This document shows positions 38,373 to 46,883 of a stretch of 64,000 nucleotides of DNA, piece after piece. The stretch is taken from the NCBI RefSeq assembly GCF_023701945.1, contig NZ_JABAEF010000017.1, positions 62,001 to 126,000 on the forward strand, read 5' to 3'. Both the position numbers and the translations under genes were made by a program. Position 1 is the first letter of the stretch, and the number at the start of each line of letters is the position of its first letter. The DNA comes from Rhizobium sp. CG5. GTDB taxonomy: Bacteria > Pseudomonadota > Alphaproteobacteria > Rhizobiales > Rhizobiaceae. The notes beneath the pieces are model-generated. The model searched no databases. It had not been told where the DNA came from and worked only from the letters and a program-made list of their open reading frames with translations.

Positions 38373-38453
38373 CTTACATTTGTTGATGCGTGACCCTTTG
38401 TCAAGTGTTGTAAGAGCGGCTATAACGCGCGTTGAAACAACGTCAGGCAGCTC

Positions 38454-39197
38454 ATGATCAAGACGATCGACATTCCCGGAGCCGCACCACGCGATCCGGT
38501 CACAGAACAGAATTCAGCAAACGCCGACAGCAACGGTTCGGGTCGGGTTTCTGCCGCCTATCTCGCCATCAAGGAGGCGATACGCTCCAACGCGTTTCCC
38601 CCCGGATACCAGGCTGCGGAAATTGAAATCGCCCGTCAGCTCGGCATGAGCCGAACCCCGGTGCACGAAGCCATGGCGCGACTGCAGGAAGACGGACTGG
38701 TCCGGATACTTCCCAAGAAGGGCATCATAATCTGCGCCCTGTCTCCCGCGGATATCGAGGAAATCTACGAAGTCATCACCGCGCTCGAGGGTGCAGCGGC
38801 GGCACGGCTCGCCCGGTTGCCGATGGAGGAACGCGCGCCCGTCTTCCAGCTTCTGAAGGCTGCCACAAAGCGGATGATTGAGGCATTGGCGGACAACGAC
38901 CTTCCACGATGGGCTGTCGCCGACGAGGATTTTCATCAGACCCTCGTAACAGAGAGCGGAAACAGCCGCCTGATGCGAATGGCGGGGACTGTCGCCGATC
39001 AATTGCATCGCGCCCGCATGTTCACCCTCAACCTACGCCCCTTGCCGCTGCACTCGGCCGGTGAGCATGCGGAAATCATAGAGGCAATCGAGCAGAGTGA
39101 TGCGGAGGCGGCAAGCCGCGCCGCACGGCTGCACCGCAAACACGCGCATGACGCACTGATCCCCCTTATTGCCAGGTACAATCTACGCAATCTCTAG
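38454..39197 (+). CDS. GntR-family regulator (FCD/FadR subfamily)
   Basis: A 247-residue regulator: wHTH at about residues 30-90 (EIARQLGMSRTPVHEAMARLQEDGLVRILPKKG) and an all-helical FCD effector domain with likely metal ligands in DEDFHQTLV and GEHAEIIEAI. Divergent from the TTT/tartrate dehydrogenase operon, which it most likely represses until tartrate or a product binds. Its last 15 bases overlap the convergent pyruvate kinase gene. Confidence 0.9.
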   Translation: MIKTIDIPGAAPRDPVTEQNSANADSNGSGRVSAAYLAIKEAIRSNAFPPGYQAAEIEIARQLGMSRTPVHEAMARLQEDGLVRILPKKGIIICALSPADIEEIYEVITALEGAAAARLARLPMEERAPVFQLLKAATKRMIEALADNDLPRWAVADEDFHQTLVTESGNSRLMRMAGTVADQLHRARMFTLNLRPLPLHSAGEHAEIIEAIEQSDAEAASRAARLHRKHAHDALIPLIARYNLRNL

Positions 39198-40631
39198 GTT
39201 ATCGGTTGCGGCGATCTGCACAACACGGAGATTGTTGGTGCTGCCCCGTTGCGCGAATGGGAATCCCGCCACGATAACAATGTGATCGGAGGGACTTGCC
39301 AGCTTTGCTTCCTGCACCGCCCGTTGCGCATGAAGCAGCGACGCCTCATAGGTGTGGACATCTTGTGATCGCACGCCGACCACTCCCCAGAACATGTTGA
39401 GCCGGCGCGCGACTTGTTCGGACGGAGTGAGAGCCAGAATTGGCAAGGCCAGCCTCGCGCGCGAAATCCTTGCCGCCGTTGTTCCGCTCGAAGTGTATGC
39501 AACCACAACCGGCGAGCCAAGGGCCACCGCGACATTGGCGGCCGCAGTGGCGACCGCATGCGGAGGGGACTGAACGACGTCGGGTTCTGTCGCTTCCAGG
39601 ATTGGCCGATAGTGCTTGTGCTTCTCCGTCTTTTCTATGACCCGGCTCATCATTTCGACCGCCTCTACCGGATAGGCACCTGTCGCGGATTCCGCCGACA
39701 GCATGACGGCATCCGCCCCATCGTAGATGGCGCCGGCCACGTCGGAGGCCTCCGCCCGCGTCGGCGTGGGCGAACTCACCATAGAGTCAAGCATCTGCGT
39801 GGCAACAATCACAGGCTTGGCCGCGACCCGGCATGCACGGATGATGTCCTTCTGCTTGGCCGGGACATCCTCCGGCGGGATCTCGACACCGAGATCACCG
39901 CGCGCCACCATGACGCCGTCCGAAAGCCCTACAATATCCTCGATATCATCAAGAGCAGACGGCTTCTCGATCTTGGCGATAAGGCCAGCCCTATCTCCAA
40001 CGAGGGATCGTGCTTCGATCATGTCGCGTGCCCGCTGAACGAAAGAGAGCGCGACCCAATCGACGCCCAGCTCAAGGCCGAATTCCAGATCTTCACGATC
40101 CTTCGCCGTGAGCGGGGAGATGTCGAGGACCGCTCCGGGCACGTTAACCCCCTTGCGGTTCAACAGGGTGCCGCCGTTGATAACCTCGCAGACGAGCCGC
40201 CCCTCCATCACCTCCCTGATCCGGACCCTTATCCTGCCATCATCGATCAGCAGATGCATGCCGGGCACGGCCACGTCGAAGATCTCCGGATGCGGGAGTG
40301 GAATGTCGTTCATTCCTTCGCCACCCTCCCGCCCAAGGACAAATCCGATCGTCGCCCCGCGCGCCAGATCAAGCCTGCCATGCGCCAGCACTCCGATCCT
40401 GATCTTCGGACCCTGAAGATCCTGCAGGACGGCGATGCCGGCATCCTGTTCCTTTTCAAGAGCCCGGATGCTCCGGTAGACCTCGGCATGATCCGCCCGG
40501 TCGCCATGACTGAAGTTCAGGCGGAACGTGTCGACACCGGCGCGGAACAGCGAGCGAAGCATGCCGGGCGAACTGGAAGCCGGGCCGACTGTCGCGATGA
40601 TCTTCGACCTCCGATTGTTGCGGATGAACAT
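39183..40631 (-). CDS. ttuE: Pyruvate kinase of the tartrate operon
   Basis: A 482-residue pyruvate kinase converting PEP and ADP to pyruvate and ATP. Signatures: NFSHGDRADH, DLQGPKIR (substrate), IAKIEKPSALD (catalytic Lys), MVARGDLGVEIP (metal), ATQMLDSM and the C-terminal domain with AYTSSGTTA. It is the last gene of ttuBCDE; a dedicated pyruvate kinase here fits conversion of tartrate-derived glycerate via 2-phosphoglycerate and PEP. The set is otherwise housekeeping-like, so identity rests on the operon. Confidence 0.92.
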   Translation of the reverse strand: MFIRNNRRSKIIATVGPASSSPGMLRSLFRAGVDTFRLNFSHGDRADHAEVYRSIRALEKEQDAGIAVLQDLQGPKIRIGVLAHGRLDLARGATIGFVLGREGGEGMNDIPLPHPEIFDVAVPGMHLLIDDGRIRVRIREVMEGRLVCEVINGGTLLNRKGVNVPGAVLDISPLTAKDREDLEFGLELGVDWVALSFVQRARDMIEARSLVGDRAGLIAKIEKPSALDDIEDIVGLSDGVMVARGDLGVEIPPEDVPAKQKDIIRACRVAAKPVIVATQMLDSMVSSPTPTRAEASDVAGAIYDGADAVMLSAESATGAYPVEAVEMMSRVIEKTEKHKHYRPILEATEPDVVQSPPHAVATAAANVAVALGSPVVVAYTSSGTTAARISRARLALPILALTPSEQVARRLNMFWGVVGVRSQDVHTYEASLLHAQRAVQEAKLASPSDHIVIVAGFPFAQRGSTNNLRVVQIAATDNLEIA

Positions 40632-40639
40632 GATGAAAC

Positions 40640-41908
40640 CTAACCTATGAGGATTGCGCGGATATCGTTGACATTCGTGAGCGTGGGACCGGTGACCACG
40701 AGATCGCCGATGGCCTTGAACGCCGTATAGCTGTCGTGGACCGCCAGGGTAGCGCGGGGATCGATGCCAGCTTCGTGCATGCGAGCAATGCTGTCCGGCG
40801 CCACCAGCGCCCCGGCAGCATCCTCGACGCCGTCGATGCCATCGCTATCGCCGGCGATGGCCCAGATGCCCTCAGCTCCCTTGAGAGCGACAGCAAGACT
40901 GAGAAGGAATTCCGTGTTTCGCCCCCCGCGGCCTTCGGTCGTGACCCCGAGTGAAACGGTTCCCTCACCGCCGGAGAGGATCACGGCAGGCCCCGCGACA
41001 GGCAGGCCCTTGTCACGGGCGGATAGCGCAATACCCGCCATGACACGCCCCATCTCGCGCGCTTCGCCTTCCAGGGCATCACCGAGGATCAGCGGACGCA
41101 GTCCGGCCTTGTGTGCCGCCGCCGCCGCCGCGTCGAGCGCGATCGAGGGGGCCGCAATCAGACGAATTTCACCTTCAACGTCCCCTGCCTTGGGCGTCTC
41201 CTTGCCGTGTGTCAGAACTGACCGCGCAGCCTGCGGCAAATCGATACCATAGCGGGCGACGATCGCGCGGGCCTCTGCCATTGTGGAGGGATCCGCCACC
41301 GTCGGGCCGGACGCGATCTCCGATGGATCATCTCCTGGTACATCAGAGATAACCAGTGTCAGCAGCCTCGCGGGTCGAGCAGCGCGCGCCAGGTGCCCAC
41401 CCTTGATGGCCGAAAGATGCTTGCGTACGGTGTTCATATCGGAAATCGTGGCGCCGCTGGCAAGCAGCGCCTGGTTGACCGCCTTCTTGTCCGCCAAGGT
41501 CATCTGGCCGGCGGGCGCGACCAGCAATGAAGAGCCTCCGCCGGAGATGAGAGCCACCACGAGATCCTCCGGTCCAAGGCCCTGGACCGCAGCGAAGATC
41601 CTTTCTGCGGCCATGACGCTCATCGCATCCGGGACGGGATGGGAGGCTTCCAGGATTTCGATGCGTCCTGCCGGGACCGCGTGGCCGTAACGGGTTACTA
41701 CCACGCCTGAAAGATCGACATCAGGCCAGGCCACATCGATCGCGGCCGCCATCGCGGCCGACGCCTTGCCTGCCCCCACAACGATGCAGCGACCTCTTGG
41801 ACGCTCCGGGAGGTTGTTGATCACCGCTGCCCGCGGATCCGCACGGGCAACGGCTGCGTCGAAGATCCGACGCAGCACCTGGCGAGCGGACACATCGTTC
41901 CAGGTCAT
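40640..41908 (-). CDS. ttuD: Glycerate 2-kinase / hydroxypyruvate reductase family protein TtuD
   Basis: A 422-residue MOFRL/DUF4147 protein, the family of class II glycerate 2-kinases, named hydroxypyruvate reductase (TtuD) in the Agrobacterium vitis tartrate literature. Motifs: VVGAGKASAAMAAAID, LISGGGSSLLVAP, DVPGDDPSEIASGPTV, the C-terminal ILSGGEGTVSLG and GRGGRNTEFLLSLA, and AGDSDGIDG. As a kinase it would make 2-phosphoglycerate, feeding enolase and the adjacent pyruvate kinase. The start ATG overlaps the ttuC stop by one base (TAATG), so it is translationally coupled. A longer frame running upstream to 42739 is antisense noise. Confidence 0.9.
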   Translation of the reverse strand: MTWNDVSARQVLRRIFDAAVARADPRAAVINNLPERPRGRCIVVGAGKASAAMAAAIDVAWPDVDLSGVVVTRYGHAVPAGRIEILEASHPVPDAMSVMAAERIFAAVQGLGPEDLVVALISGGGSSLLVAPAGQMTLADKKAVNQALLASGATISDMNTVRKHLSAIKGGHLARAARPARLLTLVISDVPGDDPSEIASGPTVADPSTMAEARAIVARYGIDLPQAARSVLTHGKETPKAGDVEGEIRLIAAPSIALDAAAAAAHKAGLRPLILGDALEGEAREMGRVMAGIALSARDKGLPVAGPAVILSGGEGTVSLGVTTEGRGGRNTEFLLSLAVALKGAEGIWAIAGDSDGIDGVEDAAGALVAPDSIARMHEAGIDPRATLAVHDSYTAFKAIGDLVVTGPTLTNVNDIRAILIG

Positions 41909-42999
41909 TAGGCCGCAGCCATCTTCGGGATATTCGACCCTGCGATGGCGTCGCAGACGGCATCGGTGACCTGCTTCGTGTTGGCGGTGCCGCCGACGTC
42001 CGGCGTTAGGATGCCTGCTTCGGTGACACGCTCGACGGCGCTCATCAGCCGCGCAGCAGCCTCGCGTTCGCCGAGATGCTCGAGCATCTGCGCGGCCGTC
42101 CAGAAGGTCGCGATCGGATTGGCAATGCCCTTGCCCGTGATATCGAAGGCGGACCCGTGGATCGGCTCGAACATCGACGGGAAACGGCGCTCCGGGTCGA
42201 TGTTGGCGGTCGGCGCGACCCCGAGCGAGCCGGCCAGCGCACCGGCCAGATCCGACAGGATGTCGGCATGCAGGTTGGTCGCCACGATCGTGTCGAGCGT
42301 CTCCGGCTTCAGCGTCATGCGCACCGTCATCGCATCGACCAGCATCTTGTCCCAGGTGACGTCCGGGAATTCCTTCGACACTTCGGCCGCGATCTCGTCC
42401 CACATGACCATGCCATGACGCTGGGCGTTCGACTTGGTGACGACGGTCAGCAGCTTGCGCGGACGCGCCTGGGCCAGCTTGAAGGCATAGCGCATGATGC
42501 GGGTGACCCCGACGCGGGTGAAGATCGCCACTTCCGTGCCGACCTCTTCCGGAAGGCCGCGATGGGCGCGGCCGCCATGGCCGGAATATTCGCCTTCGGA
42601 GTTCTCCCGCACGATCACCCAGTCGAGGTCGCCCGGACCGCAATTGCGCAAGGGCGGCGTGATGCCGGGCAGGATCTTCGTCGGGCGCACATTGGCGTAC
42701 TGGTCGAACCCCTGGCAGATCGGCAGGCGCAGGCCCCACAGCGTGATGTGGTCGGGAACGTCCGGAGCGCCGACCGCACCGAAAAAGATCGCGTCGAACT
42801 TCTTCAGCTTCTCAAGCCCATCGGCCGGCATCATCACGCCATGCTTCTTATAATAGTCCGAACCCCAGTCAAAGGTCTCGGTATGGATCTTGAAGTCGCC
42901 GCTGCGCTGTTCCAACGCCTCCAGAACCTGAAGTCCGGCGGCAATGACTTCCGGGCCAATCCCATCCGCAGGGATCGCTGCTATCTTGTATTCACGCAT
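41908..42999 (-). CDS. ttuC: Tartrate dehydrogenase/decarboxylase, copy 2
   Basis: A 363-residue tartrate dehydrogenase with the same motifs as copy 1 (ENSEGEYSG, AMTVRM, EPIHGSAFDITGKG). The proteins are identical for about 350 residues except A to K in VSKEF and G to S in RLMSA; the C-terminus here is SNIPKMAAA. The DNA has many more differences, nearly all silent. It lies between the MFS transporter and ttuD in the classical ttu operon and is coupled to ttuD by a TAATG overlap. Confidence 0.93.
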   Translation of the reverse strand: MREYKIAAIPADGIGPEVIAAGLQVLEALEQRSGDFKIHTETFDWGSDYYKKHGVMMPADGLEKLKKFDAIFFGAVGAPDVPDHITLWGLRLPICQGFDQYANVRPTKILPGITPPLRNCGPGDLDWVIVRENSEGEYSGHGGRAHRGLPEEVGTEVAIFTRVGVTRIMRYAFKLAQARPRKLLTVVTKSNAQRHGMVMWDEIAAEVSKEFPDVTWDKMLVDAMTVRMTLKPETLDTIVATNLHADILSDLAGALAGSLGVAPTANIDPERRFPSMFEPIHGSAFDITGKGIANPIATFWTAAQMLEHLGEREAAARLMSAVERVTEAGILTPDVGGTANTKQVTDAVCDAIAGSNIPKMAAA

Positions 43000-43020
43000 G
43001 TCTGTGCTCCACCTTGAGAT

Positions 43021-44322
43021 TTAACGATTTTGGACCGGGGCGACTTTGGTCCCGTTTTCCGGCGCGGTGCGCGACAAGACGAGCGTCACGATCGCGGACA
43101 CGACCAGCAATGCGGCGACGAAGTAGAGGCCGCCCGCAAAGCTGCCGGTGACGTCCTTGATCCAGCCGATCATCGAGGGACCAACGAAGCCACCGAGGTT
43201 GCCGATCGAATTGATGGTGGCGATCCCCGCCGCGGCGGCCGGCCCGGAAAGGAACAGCGTTGGCATGCTCCACAGCGGTGGCTTCGAGCAGCTGATGCCG
43301 ATGTTGACCAGCGTCAGCGCAATGAGGACTGTGAAGACGCTCATGGCACCTGTTGCGAATGCAAGCCCGGCGGCAGCAAGCAGGCAGGCGCCGACGACAT
43401 GCCAGGTCCGTTCACCGGTCTTGTCGGAATGACGTGCCCAGAGGACCATGGCGACCACCGCGAAGATACCGGGCACGGCGTTGATGAAGCCGACCTGCAG
43501 AGATGACAGACCAAACTCTTTGATGATCTGTGGCGCCCAGATACCCAGAGTGTAAAGACCGGCGGATGTTCCGAAGTAAACAAGAGCTAGCGCAATGACA
43601 CGGATGTCGGCCAGACCTGCCAGGATGCTGTGGCTTGCCCCACCCTTGGTGGTCTGCTCGGCATTCATCGTTTTCACAAGCCAGTTCCGCTCATCTTCCG
43701 AGAGCCACTTTGCCTTTTCCGGGCGATCGGTCAGGTAGAAGAGGACAACGAAGCCGAGTATTATCGCTGGTGCTGCCTCGATCAGGAACATCCACTGCCA
43801 TCCGGCAAGACCGAGGAAGCCGTGCATTTCCATGAGTGCACCTGAGATCGGCGATCCGAGGACAGTAGAGAGCGGCGCTGCTGCCATGAACATCGCGGTC
43901 ACTGCCGCACGTCGGCGAGCCGGAAACCAGAAGCTCAGATAGAGAATAATGCCGGGAAAGAAGCCCGCTTCTGCGACGCCGAGGAGGAAGCGCAACGCAT
44001 AGAAAGTGGTCGTTCCCTGCACGAACGCCATCAGGCCGGACACGATCCCCCAGGTGATCATGACGCGGGCGATCCAGATGCGCGCTCCTACCTTGTTGAG
44101 AATGAGATTGGACGGGACCTCGAACAGGAAGTAGCCGACGAAGAAGATGCCTGCACCGATGCCGAAGACGGTCGACGAGAAGCCGAGGTCCTGGTTCATG
44201 GTCAATGCGGCAAAGCCGATGTTCACGCGGTCCAGGAACGCGATGAAATACAGCAGCATGATGAATGGTACGATGCGCAGAGTGATTTTGCGCAGGACGC
44301 GCGTCTCCAGGTCGCTGTTCAT
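43021..44322 (-). CDS. ttuB: MFS tartrate/carboxylate importer TtuB
   Basis: A 433-residue anion:cation symporter-type MFS protein with 12 membrane segments, the start IVPFIMLLYFIAFLDRVNIGFA, and FFVGYFLFEVPSNLIL, both hallmarks of the phthalate/tartrate/hexuronate branch. The ATG at 44322 lies 7 bases after a GGAGG site; the longer reading from 44355 is not needed. First gene of ttuBCDE, divergent across 122 bases from the LysR gene ttuA. Confidence 0.9.
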   Translation of the reverse strand: MNSDLETRVLRKITLRIVPFIMLLYFIAFLDRVNIGFAALTMNQDLGFSSTVFGIGAGIFFVGYFLFEVPSNLILNKVGARIWIARVMITWGIVSGLMAFVQGTTTFYALRFLLGVAEAGFFPGIILYLSFWFPARRRAAVTAMFMAAAPLSTVLGSPISGALMEMHGFLGLAGWQWMFLIEAAPAIILGFVVLFYLTDRPEKAKWLSEDERNWLVKTMNAEQTTKGGASHSILAGLADIRVIALALVYFGTSAGLYTLGIWAPQIIKEFGLSSLQVGFINAVPGIFAVVAMVLWARHSDKTGERTWHVVGACLLAAAGLAFATGAMSVFTVLIALTLVNIGISCSKPPLWSMPTLFLSGPAAAAGIATINSIGNLGGFVGPSMIGWIKDVTGSFAGGLYFVAALLVVSAIVTLVLSRTAPENGTKVAPVQNR

Positions 44323-44411
44323 AGCGAACTCCTCCCAATGATCCGTTCGACGCACCTCCTGCGTCGTCGGAAGAAGGCTATGTCGCCCTTTCCTTCCAGG
44401 CCATACTGCTC

Positions 44412-44425
44412 TAATTATATAATTA
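44412..44425. promoter_or_regulatory. Palindrome in the ttuB/ttuA intergenic region, candidate LysR site
   Basis: TAATTATATAATTA is a perfect 14-base palindrome, 20 bases before the ttuA ATG and 90 before the ttuB ATG. It fits the T-(N)-A dyad usual for LysR targets and may overlap the ttuA promoter. Confidence 0.5.
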
Positions 44426-44444
44426 AACGATACAATGAGGCGTC

Positions 44445-45359
44445 ATGGAACTGGAACAGTTGAGGTGCTTCGTCGCTGTTGCAGAAGAACTGCATTTCGG
44501 CCGAGCGGCGCAGAAGATGGGTCTGCTCCCGGCGTCCCTGGGACGGCATGTGAGACTGCTGGAGGAGTCCTTGGGCACTCGCCTCATGTCCCGGACAACG
44601 CGTAGCGTCTCTCTGACGGAAGACGGCGCCGCCCTGCTTGAGGAGGTGCGGCCCCTTCTCCATCGCCTGCAGACACTCGCCGAGGAGTTTCGATCTAGGA
44701 AAACCCAGCAGGCGACCGTGCTGCGCATCGGCGCGATCGACAGTGCTGCCGCAGGCCTCATACCGGCGTTGTTGCACGATTTCCGTGAGCGATGCCCGGG
44801 CATCGTCACTCAACTGGTTGAGGACAAATCCATCCGTCTCATTCCAAAATTGATTGCCGGGCGACTGGATGTCGTCTTCATTCGGCCCCGCGACGGACTA
44901 AGCCGCAATCTGGCTGTTCGCATCCTGACCCACGAAACACCCGTGATTGCCCTGCCCGTCACGCATCCTCTGGCCGCCTGCGACCGTGTCTCGGTAGATG
45001 AACTGGGAGACGAGCCCCTCATCGTGCCCGACCGTCGCTCTCGACCGCACAGCTACGATCTGACGATGAAACTCTTCGAAGACGCGGGACTGCACCCGCG
45101 CATAGCGCAGATTGCTGACGAAAAGCAAACGATCATAAACCTCGTTGCAGCAGGCATCGGGTCCGCCATCGTTCCGCGCTGGACTTCGAAACTCGCAGTA
45201 TCCGGGGTGACCTTCGTTTCTCTGGTGAACGCCGACAACACACCATTGCGAAAACTGCCGCTTGCTGTCGCCTGGATCAAAGCTGTCCGCGATCCCGGTC
45301 GGGATCAGTTGCTGGAACTGCTGGACAAAAACATCGGTCGATACGCAGAGCAGGCATAG
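44445..45359 (+). CDS. ttuA: LysR-family regulator TtuA
   Basis: A 304-residue LysR regulator: w[29 protein letters not shown], then a second helix pattern [26 protein letters not shown], and a co-inducer domain ([24 protein letters not shown]). Identity as TtuA rests on its divergent position to ttuBCDE, the same arrangement as in grapevine Agrobacterium. It probably activates ttuBCDE in response to tartrate. Confidence 0.85.
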   Translation: MELEQLRCFVAVAEELHFGRAAQKMGLLPASLGRHVRLLEESLGTRLMSRTTRSVSLTEDGAALLEEVRPLLHRLQTLAEEFRSRKTQQATVLRIGAIDSAAAGLIPALLHDFRERCPGIVTQLVEDKSIRLIPKLIAGRLDVVFIRPRDGLSRNLAVRILTHETPVIALPVTHPLAACDRVSVDELGDEPLIVPDRRSRPHSYDLTMKLFEDAGLHPRIAQIADEKQTIINLVAAGIGSAIVPRWTSKLAVSGVTFVSLVNADNTPLRKLPLAVAWIKAVRDPGRDQLLELLDKNIGRYAEQA

Positions 45360-45604
45360 GTTTGGCCACTCTCCGATTGCGGCAGATATCCCCCTCGTCT
45401 GGGTGGTTAGGTTTCTACTTTTCGTTCTTGAGATCCCATCTGGGGTGAGTAGCGGCCAGCACTGTGGCATGGTGATACCTGATGTCGGCATCGCCGAAAA
45501 TTATGCGCAACCCGACAGCCAAGCAACCGCATGCCGATTAACGTGACAACACCGCTTTGGCTCCTCGGCCGTCGCCAAAGATATCATGGAATACGAATGT
45601 CGGC

Positions 45605-46105
45605 TCAGAAGGCGCTTATAAGTTTGCTTAAGAGACTGTTCAGACAGTCTCTTTCAGACGTAGAGAGTGTCCGAACGACTTTCAAGAAGCGAGATGACCG
45701 CGCAACCTGTATCCGGCTTGCCTGCAAAAGTTTCTCACCACTGTCAGTCATCTGCACAAAAACGGTGCGTTTGTCCGAACTTGACGGGACACGCAGGACA
45801 AGTCCCTTTTGTTCCAACCTCGCAATTCGGCCAGTGATAGCTCCCGTGGTCACCATGCAAAGCTCGGCGAGATCGCTTGGCCGCAAACGATGCGGCGCCG
45901 GTTGATGGCGAAGATAGTTGAGCACGTCAATCTCGCCAATGCCGACATCGAACGCCATAAGTATCTCAGATAGCGAATCCTGATCCAGCATATGCAGGTG
46001 ACGGAGATGCATCGCGATCGCGACAGGCGTGCTGTCCTCACCCGGAAAATCCGTCTCCCATTGACTGATAAGATCCGAAAATATGCCCTTGGTTTCAGAC
46101 ATCAC
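45605..46105 (-). CDS. MarR-family regulator of the ring-cleavage cluster
   Basis: A 166-residue winged-helix regulator: dimerisation helices at both ends and a wHTH with LRPSDLAELCMVTTGAITGRIARLEQKGLVLRVPSSSDKRTVFVQMTDSG. The start is a GTG followed by an ATG, so it may begin at 46105 or 46102. Divergent from the flavin reductase gene across 182 bases, with TTGACC (46229-46234) and TAAGAT (46251-46256) a candidate promoter for the other side. Probably represses the cluster until an aromatic ligand binds; the ligand is unknown. The 245 bases between it and ttuA hold no gene. Confidence 0.88.
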   Translation of the reverse strand: MMSETKGIFSDLISQWETDFPGEDSTPVAIAMHLRHLHMLDQDSLSEILMAFDVGIGEIDVLNYLRHQPAPHRLRPSDLAELCMVTTGAITGRIARLEQKGLVLRVPSSSDKRTVFVQMTDSGEKLLQASRIQVARSSRFLKVVRTLSTSERDCLNSLLSKLISAF

Positions 46106-46228
46106 TGCTTCATATCTATCTTGGAGCTAACAAAAAAAGCGGAGAAAGACTCTCACGTCTTTCATAAATCTTTGATTCCATTCACGCAATCGCTTTCGCG
46201 CAAAAATAGCCCGAAATCGGAAACGGGA

Positions 46229-46256
46229 TTGACCAAAGTTAGTTTAGTAGTAAGAT
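46229..46256 (+). promoter_or_regulatory. Candidate sigma-70-like promoter of the ring-cleavage operon
   Basis: TTGACC and TAAGAT separated by 16 bases, about 32 bases before the flavin reductase ATG. The imperfect dyad TTAGT...TGCTAA across the -10 region could be a MarR site. Weak evidence. Confidence 0.4.
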
Positions 46257-46287
46257 AGTGCTAAGGTAGTTTGAGGGAACCTATACG

Positions 46288-46836
46288 ATGATACGAGCAT
46301 CGACAATGCAGCATTTTGTCGCAGAGGAAAACCGCTTGGAGAGATCTCCAGACATTGAAGATCTCAAAGGCGCTTTCAGCCGCCTTCCATCCGGTGTGGT
46401 CGTGATAACAAGCACGAGTGCATGCGGCGAATTTGCCGGAGCAACCGTCAGCAGCTTCACCTCGTTGTCGTTCAAGCCCCCTCTTGTCGTTTTCGGTCTG
46501 GCGCAGAGTTCGGCAACGCTTTCAGCCATCCTCAGCCATGGGCATTTCGCAGCGCATGTGGTTGCCGAACCACATCAGGATCTGGCAATGCGTTTCGCAT
46601 CCAGCGGCACCGACAAATTCAATGGCGTTGATTTTAAGTTGTCTCCCTTCGGGGTGCCGCTGTTAACGCAGTTCGATACGTATTTTCAGTGCACGTTGGA
46701 ACGTGCACAACCAACCGGCGATCATCAGCTTCTTGTCGGTCGCGTTCTTGACGTGTCCCTTGCGGGGCGGAACGCCACGCCGGTCGCCTGGCTTCAGCGA
46801 AGCTTTCACGTCTGCGAGCGTGTTACGGCGCTCTAG
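46288..46836 (+). CDS. Flavin reductase of a two-component monooxygenase
   Basis: A 182-residue flavin reductase of the HpaC/FMN_red type (flavin_reduct domain: AFSRLPSGVVVITSTS, GATVSSFTSLSFKPPLVVFGLAQSS, DLAMRFASSGTDKF, and the late HQLLVGRVLDVSL). It supplies reduced FMN or FAD to the monooxygenase encoded 47 bases downstream. Also used in 4-hydroxyphenylacetate, steroid and chlorophenol hydroxylation systems. First gene of the operon. Confidence 0.9.
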   Translation: MIRASTMQHFVAEENRLERSPDIEDLKGAFSRLPSGVVVITSTSACGEFAGATVSSFTSLSFKPPLVVFGLAQSSATLSAILSHGHFAAHVVAEPHQDLAMRFASSGTDKFNGVDFKLSPFGVPLLTQFDTYFQCTLERAQPTGDHQLLVGRVLDVSLAGRNATPVAWLQRSFHVCERVTAL

Positions 46837-46883
46837 CTGCATCGCACATCTGACCACACAACTTAAAAAAATGAGGAAATGCC

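Noticed and set aside
40640-42739. A 699-codon minus-strand frame extending ttuD upstream
   Set aside because: The extra part runs through ttuC in another frame; ttuD starts at 41908 with a TAATG overlap.
36300-43017. Long plus-strand frames opposite both ttuC copies
   Set aside because: They occur in the same place in both copies because they mirror the conserved dehydrogenase gene; no protein features.
45631-45652. Hairpin AGAGACTG-loop-CAGTCTCT as a terminator
   Set aside because: It lies inside the coding end of the MarR gene and has no T-run; probably coincidental.
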